A stretch of DNA of 64,000 bases, taken from assembly GCA_036924285.1 (NCBI GenBank), contig JAYKYS010000001.1, positions 44,329,501 through 44,393,500 of the forward strand, given 5' to 3'. Position 1 is the first letter of the stretch; each line of letters starts with the position of its first letter. The translations under genes were made by a program, and so were the position numbers. The notes under the pieces are model-generated. The model made no database searches. It saw nothing but the letters and a program-made list of their open reading frames with translations, and was not told the origin of the DNA. Origin of the DNA: Asterella californica. Taxonomy: Eukaryota > Streptophyta > Marchantiopsida > Marchantiales > Aytoniaceae. Positions 1 through 12,665 of this stretch are shown here, piece by piece.

Positions 1-531
1 TTACCGAGATGGAGGGAAATCCGGCGGAAACGTTTCCGGCCTTTGCAACCGGAAAATCGGAAATTCACGGTTCGAACACAGAGAGGTCGGAAATCTGCGG
101 GAATATTTGTGAGTATTTCAGAAAAACGACCGATCGACGGATTCTATCTTCGGACTATTTATGGTTGCGTTTGAATTTTTCGGATAATAGCGGACGGCCG
201 TTTTTCAAGACCGGAAATGACGCGTACGTAAAAGAACACCTAAACTAATTTTTAGGGTTAAGTCTTTTTGAATTTGCGCGTGAACAAATCGTGACCGCAT
301 AAGACGAATGAGAATGAATCTCGTTCGTCCGTAGCAATCAATGAGATGCCGGCACTCGCTGCTTGCGAGCCCTAATGTTCATTTACGAGATCGACTGTGT
401 CGATATTGAGCTCCGCGTCCTCCGTGCTCTCGTCGAGCGCAGTCGATCGTCGACGCAAATTCTTAGTTGAGGATCGGGAATTTGGGGTATTGAGAGAATT
501 TGAGACTGCAGTGCGTACATTTGAGGTCAGG
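1..531. other. No recognisable gene
   Basis: I see no conserved protein, RNA gene or element end here. A short open frame on the plus strand (about 79 codons near 9-248) has no features I recognise. Confidence 0.5.
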
Positions 532-940
532 CGGAAGAGGACTAACACGCGGTCATTGCGACGATGCAAATCAATCGACTTTGCGGGATATTTTGGACCA
601 GACGGAGATGTTTTTCGTCGTTTAGGGCTGGTTGTACTCGATCGTCTACTTTTTGGTCGACTTGCTTGTTCTTGCAGTGCGTCCTGTGCAGTCAAGGCAA
701 GACGGAAGAGGATTGGCATGCGGTCATTGCGATGATGCGAATCAATCGACTTTGCGAGGCATTTTGGACCAGGCGGAGATGATTTTTCGTCGTTTAGGGC
801 TGGTTGTACTCGATCGTCTGCTTTTGGGTGGACTTGCTTGTTCTTGCAGTGCATGCTGTACAGTCGAGACAAGACGGAAGAGGATTGACAAGGCAGAGAC
901 GGATTTTTGTCATTTAGGGTTGCTGGCTCTACTCGTATGA
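532..940. repeat. Tandem repeat, about 171-bp unit, 2.4 copies
   Basis: The words CGGAAGAGG and GCGGTCATTGCG recur at 532, 703 and 875, giving units of 171 and 172 bp. The third copy is shortened inside. Because 171 is divisible by 3, a minus-strand frame stays open across the array (about 374-854 from its first ATG) and reads as a basic repeat protein with a 57-residue period. That frame may be a by-product of the repeat; I do not recognise the protein. Confidence 0.8.
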
Positions 941-1875
941 TTTGTTTATTGCTGGTCTTGGTCTCATTATGCACATGTTAATCGAGTACTCTCGTTTCAT
1001 TTGTTTATTGTTTCTCCATTGTCTTATTGTGCAAAGACTTTTCGCCGGATTAGTTTATGTTTCTTGCTTTTTGAGATTGAACTACCGCGCGCGCTCTTTT
1101 ATTACCGATTTTGAACTTGAAGTTGCAGGCGGTGGGCCGCGGACCACGAGTTGACTGGAAAATTGAGACTGTTCACAGTGACTGATGTGGGTCTATGCAG
1201 CTTACGCTTCGATTTTGTTGTCAATCGCTTTTGCTGTCAATCGCTTCAGTGTCCATTTTCTCCTCACCTCCGAACCTCTTACATTCGTCGTTGTTTCTCT
1301 TCATACCTTACGCGCTTCCTCCCCTCTCGCATATTATGTCACATTCTGCATCGCTGCGTCTCTCATCATCTATCTCTAAACGTGCGAGCTGGTCCAAGTC
1401 CGTCTGCCATTCGGAGTTCTTCTCGTCTTTCTTCGTCTGCTCCGAGAGGTGGTAGTTCTGTGAGTCGGCTCGTGGAGATTCGTACGTCTTTAACCTCGGT
1501 TGAGATGTTGCTAACATTGCTAGTATTGTAGAGGTTTAATCTTTCTGTGTGTAGTAGTTCAGTTGTCTTCATTCTTTTTATTTAGTGAACCCAAGGTTGG
1601 CTATACTACAGCGATCCGATCTGCGACTGAGTATTTCTGGTGTAGACTCAGGACTGAAGAGAGAACTGTCAGAAGGGCTGAGCTTCTAAAGTCGGGACTC
1701 GGGAGTGAACTGTTGAAGAGAAGGGTCTGTGTAGAACCAACTCAGCTTCGACAGGAGGGAAGTATCAAGTCTCGGAACACATCGATTCTCGATAATCATT
1801 GTGAACTGATACTGCAAGTTAGCTTTAGACATAATAGTGGCGCAGTTTTTTCTTGAGTTTTTACAGCTTAGAGCA
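941..1875. other. No recognisable gene; 5' flank of hAT pseudogene
   Basis: Several short overlapping open frames occur on both strands, with no recognisable domain. The hAT element's left terminal inverted repeat should lie in or before this stretch, but I could not find a convincing pair of ends with an 8-bp target duplication. Confidence 0.4.
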
Positions 1876-4113
1876 ATGAAGAGACAGAAGTGTCTTTTTG
1901 ATTCAGGTTTCACGTCCGAGAAGATAACTGTACAGTTACCATCCATCGAGGTAGATACTGCAAGCTTAGATGAGAGCGTTAGTACCGAACATTTCACTGC
2001 CGCAGAGAAGACAGAAATCTTACATAATTGTAAGACATGGAATGATAAATGGCTGCTTGATTTTGACTGGATCCGCTTCGATCCTTCCATTGGCAGAGTA
2101 TTTTGTAAACTCTGCGAGAAAGGTAGGGGGCGAGGGCACTTTGCTACGAGAGGGTCTAGAAATATAAGGACTTCTGCTTTCCATGACCATGCTGTCTCAA
2201 ATGAGCATAAGGCAATACTTACAGTAAAATTACTGGGTGCAAAGACCTTAGAGAAAGCCATGACAACCGCGAGAGAGACATGCGACAAAGCAGTTCTAAC
2301 ACTATTTTGTGCTGCTTATTTGATTGATAAGGAAGGTATCTCTTTCTCGAAGTTTCCGAAGCTATGCAAGATGCTTCATTTTGTTACTGGCGACATAACC
2401 ACTTCCATGTATCAAGACGACAAGAGTTGTGCTAAGATTATCTTCTGTATTAGTCAGATACTGCACAAGCGTGTCTTGGACAAGAAAAGAAAGTCTCTCT
2501 TTTTTGGTATAATGGTGGACGAATCGACTGACGTCTCCGTGACCGGTCATTTAGTGGTCTTTGCTACCATTTTGGACGAAGGTGTAGTGAAATCTACTTT
2601 TCTCGAGTTGTTGCAAATGCGGTTAAAAGACTCCGAAGCTATCACTTCTGCTATAATACGTCTTGTTTCTGACTGTAACTTAGAGTCTAACCGTTTTATG
2701 GGATTTGGTTCGGATGATGCGAGCACCATGATTGGTGTTCGAAATGGAGTCGCAGCTCGTTTAAAACGAACGGTTAATCCTCACATACTTTCTGTGCATT
2801 GTATCGCACATCGAACTAACTTGGCAAGTCTTGTTGCAGCTAAAAGTCCTGGCTGCAAAGAGATTAGTAACAATGTCGATAGTATCCTTAATACGCTTGC
2901 TTCTTATTTCCAGAGCAGTTCTAAGCGTAAGGTAAGTCTGGCATCGTTGCAGGAATCATTGAATGATGCACGAAAGTGCATGAAGCGATACTTGAAGATC
3001 CGATGGTTAAGCCGTTGGCAAGCTGTTACCAGTGTCTGTGATAGTTACGAGTCAGTCTTGGTTTACTTTCGTGATGTTGCAAAATCTGATGACTGTGTGG
3101 CTTCGTCTTTGTTTCAGAAGCTTGGGTCTTTCAAAATGTTGTATTTTTTTTACTACTTAGCTGATATTCTAGGTAGCTTGGCGAGATTGAAGAAAGCCTT
3201 CCATAGTCTATCCATAGACTGTTCTAATGTAGGTCCTCTAGTGAGGACTACGATAACTGAGATTGGTGTTAACTTCTTAGTGGAGACCACAGATCTCAAC
3301 GTCTGTCTTCTGAACGAGGACACATGATATCATGTTTTGCCGGAGTATGGTCCTCCAGGTGGTTATCTGAAGCTCCTTCAGTCTGAACTAAGAGGTAAAA
3401 TGTTTCACTCGGTGACTTTGGAGAGAGATCGCATTGGCAGAGATTTGGAGAGTGCTTTGCTTTTCCAGAAAGAGTTTTCTCAAGCGGTGTGCTCTGCTTT
3501 GGAGGAGAGGTTCGAGGATAATTCTGTCATTAGCTGTTTCAGGGTTTTGAACCCTCTTCTGATGCCTTCAACAGCGTTAGCGGTAAGAGAATGAGGTGCG
3601 AGAGAGATAGAGCAGCTTTGTGACTTTTTTGGACAAGATCTGCCAGTCGGTTCGAGTAGTACCCAAAAAGCCTTGATTTCTTCGTCTGCTATTCAAGGTG
3701 AATTTCGATCTTTTAAGATTCACTGCAGATCAAAATGGGCAGAGAAGCGGTTTAACGACTTGTGGTTTATGTTGTCTGGTGATGAAGTGTACGAAGGTCA
3801 GTATCCGAATTTGTTTACTTTGGCCAATATTGCACGCATTCAGTGTGTTTCCACCTCCGTCTGTGAACGAGCTTTTTCTATCCAGAATGCTATCAAGACG
3901 AAGTTTAGAAATAAACTGCAAACCAAACATCTTGAAGCTACAATGCGAGTGAATTTACAAGGTATTGGAGGAGAGGAAGAACTTCTTTCTGAAGCTATTT
4001 CTCTCTGGAGGAACAGCGTGGAATATAGACACCTTTATGCACATCCTGCTGTGCATTTGAGTTCCACTTCTTCTGATCGAGGTTTATGCAGTGTTACTGC
4101 TCCACTGTCTTGA
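1876..4113 (+). pseudogene. hAT-superfamily transposase, two in-frame TGA stops
   Basis: DDE-type transposase of a hAT DNA transposon; in the family it cuts the element out and reinserts it in nuclear DNA. The first ATG of the frame is at 1876, giving 746 codons. A BED/TTF-like zinc finger lies near residues 64-115 (CKLC, then HDH and H at 103-111). The RNase H-like core follows, with the first catalytic Asp in VDEST (residue 215), the second in GSDDAS (281), and the conserved HCIAHRTNLA segment (308-317). The C-terminal hAT dimerisation region contains CERAFS, whose Glu (about 664) is the third catalytic residue. TGA at 3325-3327 (codon 484) and 3592-3594 (codon 573) interrupt the frame, but homology continues in the same frame after both. 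There is no frameshift, so decay is by point mutation. Inferred inactive unless the stops are read through. Confidence 0.9.
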
Positions 4114-4178
4114 AAGTTAGTTGTTTCTCTGTTGAGTCTATTTTGTGTTTGCATTTTACTGTCTGGGACTTCTTGGGA

Positions 4179-4223
4179 ACCCTCTCCGAAATACAACTTT
4201 TTCAGTTGTATCTCGGAGGGGGT
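4179..4223. repeat. 19-bp stem inverted repeat
   Basis: Arms 4179-4197 and 4205-4223 pair at 18 of 19 positions (one of them G-U) around a 7-nt loop. It lies just downstream of the hAT pseudogene and could be a 3' hairpin of that element or an unrelated palindromic insertion. Confidence 0.75.
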
Positions 4224-4227
4224 ACGA

Positions 4228-4274
4228 TCTCTTGTCCCAGTTGGGGGTTCTCGGGTTCAATTCTCGCAAGAGAC
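4228..4274 (+). other. tRNA-like fold lacking an anticodon arm
   Basis: TCTCTTG at 4228-4234 pairs with CAAGAGA at 4267-4273 like an acceptor stem. Between them are a small CCC-AGTT-GGG hairpin like a D arm and a T-arm-like segment with loop TTCAATT, overlapping a near-consensus box B (GGTTCAATTCT, 9 of 11). TGTCCCAGTTGG matches box A at 11 of 12. Boxes A and B are only about 10 nt apart, too close for a functional tRNA. It may be an internally deleted tRNA or SINE remnant; chance is possible. Confidence 0.25.
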
Positions 4275-5187
4275 TTTCGAGTTTTAGCAACCCACCTTAG
4301 CACACATGCTTTAGGTATATAGGCAGGTTTAAAGTTTATCCATGGCCGGCCATGTCCCCAAACTATTCGAGAGGAGGAGGAATTCAAAAGATGGGCGTAA
4401 ACTGGAGACAAAGCGAAACCAAACGTTTAACTAATTAACGATTAAATTTATAATAATAAACAATAAATAATAAATTTAATAAATTTATATTAATAATAAA
4501 CGTTTAATATAATTACCGAAAGAAATTCTCGGGAAGTTGAGAAAAAACAACTCGTTAAAAAAAACGGGCAGAAACTCGACATGAAGGAAACAGGATGTTC
4601 GGAAAAATTATTACCCTATTTAATTATCATCGGAAGGTTTATGCTTTAGGATAAAATTCACGAAAGGTTCCGGAAGTAAAACAGTGCCACCGATCTCCAG
4701 TAAATATTTCCGGCGAAATGCAGTTTTTCCTTGACAACCTCCCCGAACACGGTTCCACCAACCTCTGCGGGCGGTACAACTAAGTTCACTGTACATGCTT
4801 GGAGCATGATTGGGGTCGTCATTACCTTAGAGTAGAACGGGTGCGAAGATCGTGAATCTCTGACATCGTTCTTGTCTAGGCAATGACCTTTCTCTGATTT
4901 GCTCTGAGGAGGGCGTCCGACGTTTCTGACCAGCAGGCGTGACTGGTTGGTGCGACTTGGCTCGCCGGCAGTTGTGGACTTTGCGGAACTGAACAGAAAA
5001 GCTTTTTCCTGGACTACGTCAGGTCTCGTATTCAACGAACCTCATCTATTTCTCGAGATAGGTATATAAGCCTATTATAAGGGTAAGGAAGATCACCCAT
5101 TCTAGGACATGAAATTCTTTCGGAGAGAGGAGGACAACGATGAAGCTTTGCCTGCTAGAAAAGCCTGATTGCGGTCCTATTCCCGAA
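4275..5187. other. No recognisable gene
   Basis: It includes a perfect palindrome CATGGCCGGCCATG near 4341 and an A+T-rich patch at about 4440-4520. A minus-strand frame of about 125 codons (4658-5035) has no recognisable domain. Confidence 0.4.
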
Positions 5188-5413
5188 CAGCGCCAGCCTA
5201 GATCCGGCATCCCGTGTAATGTGCCCCAGCAAAAAATGGAGGAGAAGTAGAGAATGCGTCGAACACTTTTTTGAATGTTTTCTCAAAACAATCAAAAAGG
5301 TGAAAAACTACTTGCTAAAAGTCGCCCGGTGAATTAACCCAGTAGTCCGTCAATTGTCAAAAACCGCCGGCAAATTTACAAGTAAGCAAGAAAAACCTGG
5401 GCTAGGCCTGTTC
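5188..5413 (+). repeat. Dispersed repeat, copy A (inverted partner at 44195-44430)
   Basis: This segment matches the reverse complement of 44195-44430 over about 230 bp with small indels, for example at CGCCAGCCTAGAT and GCAAGAAAAACC. Homology stops sharply on both sides. No terminal repeats or coding are evident, so the class is unknown. Confidence 0.8.
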
Positions 5414-8400
5414 CCGAAGCATATATGTCAAACCCTGAAGGCTGAATCGAGTCACAATAGAGTATCTCTACAAAGTCAACTTCTAGAAGAAGTTGAAGAG
5501 AAGACTGTCCAGATACTACCTGTAGCTGCATTGCCGCAAAATGAACAGATTCCGCGAACATTATCTGGAGTCACCGGCCGAACGTGTCGGGTAGTGATCG
5601 CGAACGGTGTTTGAACATATCTTTGATAGTCTTATGTCGTATTAGGGTGTTGACGAATCTGCCCCAGCCAAGTGGTCGATCGTGTGACATCGCTCTCTCG
5701 TAAGGTTTGCTAAGTGCAGGACTTTTACTGCGCATGACTCAACTACAGTAGGAGAGTAAGGTTGAAAAACCTTTCACTTGAGTTCCCGACGCGATCCCCG
5801 TGAATTACACGTAGAAGTGACTCATGACTCACCTCCTGAAAGTTCTCAACTTGCTTATCCGTAAATTGAGAGTTGTGCATAACTTTACAGGCTTCATTTA
5901 CCACTCTCATTATGATCGTGGATATCTCGTCTACCCTGTAGGATATAACAGCAGTATCGTTTTGTCATTTTATGCTGTTGAGATATCATGGCATAACAGA
6001 GCCACTTGGTTACTAGCCACTCAGCATTAGTGCGTGTCAGAGCTGGAACCTTTGGGAAGTATTAGTCTTTCGCCGGCAAGTGGTACTGCTGCGACCAAGA
6101 GTTCCTGGATGTTTTTCACGGCTACCTCCCGAGGCAGTCGTAGAAAACTGCCGCAGCTGGCTCAAACTCAATTTTTCCGAATCGTAAGTGAGTTTCAGTC
6201 GAAAGTAAATTTCGAATTTCAATAATTTATTAGAATTCTCAAAAAGTTAAAAAAATAAAAAATAAAAAACTTAAAACAATTCAAAAACACCCCCTGAGCG
6301 ATACACGACTCTAGACCAAACTAGTCTTGGATAAACTACGACCATTTTCTTTTTAGACGTTGAAGAATTTTTCGTTTTATTTTTGACAAGCACTATTAGC
6401 AACAAGACATTCTGTAAACTACATATCAGATTATCCTGAAGTGCGTAGTTTAGTTTACACCGCACGACATTCAGATTACGCTGGAGAGTTGTGTGTAGCG
6501 GAGCTCCTGCATAGGCCACTCAAACCTCACTAATAGAAAAACGAGATTATGTAGCTTCGAGTGTGAGAGAATGTAAGAAAAGTTCGTCTGAAAACTTGAA
6601 CGACCGTGAAAAGAGGATACTTTACGGGGAACAACCGATTACGAGAGTATTCTTGCAGGGTACCTCGGAGAGTGCCCTATCGGTTTTATGGAGAAAGCCA
6701 TGTTCGTTTTACAGGGATAATTTACGGGAGAGGTTTGAGTGACCTTACGTTATCTGCATGAACACCAGGTTGCATGCGTATTATACTCACCTAAATTGTT
6801 TCTTTGTATTTCGGCGTTATTATATTTTCCATACACATTATTTCAGGTCCAATGATTCATGTATTCTCCTCTCCTAGTCTAGTGAAGCTAGAATTATAAA
6901 GAGACCTCACTAATTCCTAGAAAAATAATTACTTTTTCACTTTTGTTCAGAATCTCTAATTCTTTTACATCTAAACTTGTCTTCATTTTGTTTCCTTCAA
7001 GAGTCAGAAATATTAAAACGAAATATACACACTTACTACAAGGTGGCAAACACTTCAACGCTTGCCAGATTCGCCAATTTTGGTGTAAATATTAGGAAGC
7101 ATTCATATGTATTCAATTTGCTGAAGTTCAAAACCAGTTTAGACTAAAACACTAAAACTCTTTAACAGATTTGATATATGGAACATAAGAGGGCTCCTCT
7201 CTCCGTCTTTCCTTTCTTGACCTTAGTCAAAATGATTTGGAAAGAAAATATTCACGAAATGAAGAAGAAATTTTATGCTGGAACAGAGACTATCACACCA
7301 TATGACCATGTGTTTGAGGTTTATTGTTCTTGTGTAGATCTGCCTCCACGTCTAACCGCTTATCTGGAACCCATGAGACATAAAAGAACACAATACATGT
7401 TACAAAATAGTTAATTCATATTATGACCGAATGACTCTCGTGAAAGTCTCCGAAACTTCAAAATCATTTTTAGAACTTGGATGAACTTGATTGATAAAAA
7501 ATAGATCAATGAAAAAAAAAGATTGAGAATACGCTTTATCTCCTACTTGATACTATAGATCGAGTTGTAACTCTAAAACACTATCACACCTTCAAAGCTT
7601 GAAACCAAAATACTTCGATTAAGATATTACTCGACGAAGATGATAGAGATAATAATGACATGAAAATACATGAGATTCAGTACAAAGTCAAGATAATGAT
7701 CTTGTATCGATCTACGATGAAAAGTACGACAAAAATAATAAGAAAGTCATCACTTGATTACAATATTCTTCACCAAAGTTTCTCGTGATCCACGTGATGG
7801 TTGATCTTCTACCGTCAGTGACATCGGATATCAACCTGGACGTTGAAAGAGACGTTGACTGTAAGTGAATGCACACAAATTGCTGATTTGACACGTGTCA
7901 CTATCTACAATGACTCAAATAGATAGTTGCAATCATGACACCTATCACACCATTCGACAAGTTATGCGATAAGATTCATGAAACGTAAAAAAAACATAAC
8001 CTAAGTTCTACAAGAATTTCACACAAGAGCCGCACCACAATACGACAACGTCATGTCACGAAGATGACCGGAAGCATGATAGAAGATGTGATCAAGTTAT
8101 GTGCAAGGGTGTGATCAAGTTAGATCACTATTTGAGAGACGTGACCAAGAATTAACCCTTTTGAAGATCGTAGAACTCAAAGTTGGTCAATATGATCCTT
8201 AGCTCTCTTTATGTTGGGTGCATTGTACGGTGGATCGATGATAGTGGAAGTTCTTTTCAGTAGTCTGCTGTATATTGTGAGACTGGGTGTGTAGTGTTTA
8301 GGTTAATGTCATATTCTTGGTTTCACTTATCCCACACTCAGTTCTTATAGAGCTTTTCAATTTTGGATAACAATGTTTTGTGGAGGTTGACTTATAGAGG

Positions 8401-11400
8401 ATGAACTTTTCCATATGGGTTCAGTACTAGGAATTTGGATCTAGTTCCATGATTAACTAGGTTGATTCAGGAATTTGTAAATTATTGTACTAGTTTTCTA
8501 GCACAGGAAAATAAATGCAAAGATTTGTTTGATCGCACCCTTAAAACATTTTTCTAACTTGACATCATCTCTCTTAACTTTGCATTACTTGACAACACCT
8601 TTGACTGGAAAGAGCAGGTTTAGCAACTACATAAAAACATTGTACTATGACAAGTAAGAGATGATCTTTGCTGATAATATGCTATAAAGGTATTTAAACT
8701 GAACTTTCAGTTAAAGAAATAGATACATACACATGATTAACGACTAACATGCATTTCTCAGATTTTCATTGCATGATCTTTTGACCTACTAAACCTGCTG
8801 TAGTGAGTCAAGGGTGCGATCAAGTAATGCAAATTTAAGAGGAGTGAGGTCACGTTCGACAAACGTGTATGGATGAGATCAAGTAAATTTTTTAGAAAAC
8901 TGCTAGATTGGATCAGTAAACCAATCGTATCTCAGTTTGAACATTCAAAGGTTGCTTGAACCCGTAAAAGTTAGATAACACATTGTCAACTCAAGCTTTT
9001 ATGATTATAGATTTCACTTACGTGATGGTGATCTGATATTACTGCAAAGGTTTCTCTGATGCTGGTTTTCTCCGCTTCGATATAGAAATGTCGAGGAGAA
9101 AAGAGTCTCTCTCTGGAATGAAGAGTTTGCAAACTAAATGTTCCCTTTATGCATTCAAGAAATTTCTTGCGGAAGTTGTAACCATGTAATAACCTTTGGA
9201 GACTACTAAATCTCAAACTTCACAAGACCTCAACGATGATTCTCTATGGGGTGAGTCCTGTTATTCTACCACAGTTGTCTGAAAGTAAGTGTTTCTTGCT
9301 CCCCGTATCCAAAAAAAGAAGAAGAAAGAACTTTGTTCATTTTCTCATGACTGAGATTTCATGCAAAAATAAGCAAACTCATTTAAGGTCTAGTACAAAG
9401 TCTCTTTCTAAACTCCAAGAGCAAAAAGATGACAATGATTTGAAAATCTATGCATCACTATATCTCCTTTATGGATGGAACACATAAATGCAAATCTTCT
9501 ATCAAAGCTTCATCCTCGTCATGGACGAACTCTGTCACTTCATGCTAACTTTCATTGTTTTATCAAACATTTATTTTTTCTTCCGTGAGAATGGATGAGC
9601 AAGTTGCTCAATAACGCTACATCTAAACTTACTCACAATATACATAATACTTCCAAAATGCGGTTGAGGTGAAACTCTTCTTTGTAGCTGTGATACTACT
9701 TTGAAGAAAGAGCGAGGAAACAACACATGAAACTTGGACCGCAGAACACCTTCATACGTCTTCGATCAAAAAATCTCTTGACAAATGCACAACTCCTACC
9801 AGTTCTAGATCATTCAGTTTTCAAATCTCACGTCTTAAGAACTCATACTATAAGAAAATAACTGCTCCTATGAAGCACTAGCGCTTTCACCTAGAAGTTT
9901 TCATTTTTTTATTCGAAAAAGTCTCTTTTGCAAAATGCAAACATCATCTATTCTTCTGAGAACTCAGAATTCAATCTTCAATCTTCTTGACGTGTCTACT
10001 CACTGCTATACACAGAAAGCTCTCAATCATAACATCCATGAACTTCTTTGTTTTTTGCTTGCAATATTGATCGATAATTCTTAACTCTTGATGTACATCT
10101 CTCTCTGAGATTTTCCTTTATCTCTACATAATCTTCTCACTCGTCTAACATGTGTAAGACAATTCTGTAAATAGTTGGGACCAAAAGAATAAATCTCAAA
10201 GATAAGTTTTACACATAACATCTTTGTACGTGTTAAATAATAATTAACACATAGTTAAGACTTTGAATGTATAGACGTACACCATCGAATAGGTTATATA
10301 GTCTAATTTTGACACTTCTTTTGGTTAGAACTCCACCACGGCTTATGATCACTAAATCCCATAGCTTGAGTTATAACCACTTCTCTTTTCTGCTTCTCCC
10401 ATCTTCAAAATGAGTAACTTTTGACGTAGATATAAGTTCAACTTAAAATTTCAACTCAAGTGCTTCCTAGATGATATCTATGATTTTTCCAAGAAGACTA
10501 TTTATCACTTGAAAACATCTTTGATGTTATCTCGCTATCCCCGGACTTAGATATACCTCATCAAGATTCGTACTAAATACCTCATATCCGGAAGGGGAGT
10601 TGGTCCTCTAGGATATGATCTATTCTAATGACCATAACCTCATCTCTAGCATCCATACTAGATGTCTACATTGATGTTGAGACAGACTGAGACGTTACAC
10701 ATGCATGGTATGGATCTTTAAGCAACTTGGTGGTCCTCATATTCCTTCAAAGAGACAAGTTTACTGCTAAGCGATTATGAGTTTGAAGAGATTTGATTCT
10801 GAGATCTCCTCCCTAGGAGTACTAGGAGTCGATCTCATAATTGTATAGAAAGAAAACTAATATGCTAATAAACTAATGGAGTGTGTTATTTCATCTCCCT
10901 CCACTAACTAAATTTCTCCATACGTGACTATTTGATTTTACAAATAAAGTCATTGACAAATCATATGTACTACATTGTTCATGATAATGATATAAAAAGT
11001 CTGTTTCGAACCCACTGTGGTTATGATACAATTCTCGCTTTCACAAATTCTATGGAACTGCAAAAACTAACTTGTCTCCTGCAACTCCATTTCTCGCATT
11101 TTGACATACCACGATGATCAACACGATTAACTCTACATCATGGTGCTTTTAGACTTTTCATCTCTTCAATCGGCTTTTGTGATGCATTGGCTTGACTTAA
11201 AAAAAGCAAACTTCTAACTAAGTGACATCTTTTTCACTATAAGATGGATCTCAAGAGTGAACTCAAACTTGAATGTTCCTGAAGAAGATTTCCCAGATAA
11301 GGTTTAGCCCTAGCCATCCAAAGTGAGTACATGGATCCTTGACGTGATTTACTTGCAGCTTTAGATATGAAATCCCGAAGTAACATCTAAAAGTCTCAGA

Positions 11401-12066
11401 ATAAAAAAAGTTGAAGTCTCGTTCGAGAGCTCTCTAGGTGTACAATCCAAGACGTTCAAGGCATGATATCGATTACTTTTCAGATCAAAAAGACATCATT
11501 TTGATACTCAAAATTCTTTTGAGAAGTTTTGATGATCTTTCGGCACTCTCGTTTATTTAGTACAAGTATCTTTTTGCTGCATCTTTTACTAGACGAGCCC
11601 CATCAAATCACCCCTCATAATAACTTTCCAAGTCATCCAAATATCTTAATATGGTCAAGATACTTGTACTAAAGTCTTTGTAATCTTCAATTGCTCATCA
11701 TAGTGAAAACATTGGTTGTCAAAGTTTGCACACTGACTATCTAGAACATGGAAAACATGAGAAATGTCTTAGTTCATACTTCCATTCCAATCAATCTAGC
11801 ACTTTCACTCATGCTCAGATCATGTCAGATCTAGAATATGCTTTCCAGCGTACATCGTAGTGTCGTTCTGTTCAGTTTAGATACTTCTTGAATCACATAA
11901 GATTTGGATATTGATCTATAGTTACAAAACTGATGTTAGCCTTGCTATAGTTGATCGGTATGATTTTCTGATTCTAATGTGTTTTTTTAAATGAAAGTAT
12001 TTTTACACTTAGGAGGGCGTTATTTTCTTCCTTTTTAGAGTTAACGATTTCTTATTACACTTAGGA
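5414..12066. other. A+T-rich stretch without recognisable genes
   Basis: Only short unconvincing frames occur. The word TGATCAAGT or close variants recurs (about 8089, 8110, 8817 and 8877, with a reverse-oriented relative near 8530), suggesting remnants of small elements that share an ACTTGATC end. From about 9.5 to 12 kb the base use hints at a heavily decayed minus-strand retroelement, but no protein motif survives to support that. Confidence 0.4.
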
Positions 12067-12302
12067 GATGGGTACAAGACATGACAATAGAGATAGAATG
12101 ATCGATGATAGACAAAAATACGAATCAGAGAGTACACAGAAATCAGAAGACATGGACAAGCTTAGAAATCCAACTTTTTTTTTGTAAGACAACATGGAGT
12201 TCACAATCTTGACCTCGACAAAATATGAATCAACATGCAGAAAGCACACAGAAGCCTGAAGACATGGATAAACTTAAAACTCCAACTTTTTTTTGTAGGT
12301 CA
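12067..12302 (-). repeat. Dispersed repeat family R1, copy 1, partly tandem
   Basis: 12067-12191 is the reverse complement of a segment related to 15881-16002 and 56303-56430. Shared words are the equivalents of GTCCATGTCTT and GTCTTGTA. The first half is repeated at about 12249-12302, a period near 114 bp. No coding function is evident. Confidence 0.65.
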
Positions 12303-12665
12303 GCGTGGATTCTACAACCATGAAGCCAAAGAGACACTCATATCAAACGAGGAAACAAGCATCACAGCAATATCTAAAGTTTGCAGATGATCAAATATTT
12401 CTTACAGGATTCTCAACCTCCAAACACGATATTTGTACCTTGAAACCTCTGAAAAAATACCAAAGTAAAACAATAATCAGAAATTTGAGAACCACTACTC
12501 AAAGGAATTACTCTGCGTACTCCTAGTACATTTTCATTTCAAGTTAGCATTACTTAGGTCGAGGAGTCCTATGTGTTCACTGCTAGAAAATAATTTTAAT
12601 TCACATTGTAATAAATTTTATTGCGTCACAACACGGCATCCAAACCGGAGCAAAGCCGCAGTCAA

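Noticed and set aside
3325..3594. TGA recoded as an amino acid (both hAT stops are TGA)
   Set aside because: Other elements here are broken by TAA and TAG as well, normal genes such as the Derlin fragment end in TGA, and frameshifts coexist. Methylation-driven decay explains the pattern without recoding.
1560..4330. Terminal inverted repeats and 8-bp target duplication for the hAT element
   Set aside because: No pair of ends on the two sides of the pseudogene matched; the hairpin at 4179-4223 is self-contained and not an element end pair.
9500..12000. Decayed copia coding on the minus strand
   Set aside because: Only a general impression of codon-like texture; no catalytic or zinc-binding motif could be found.
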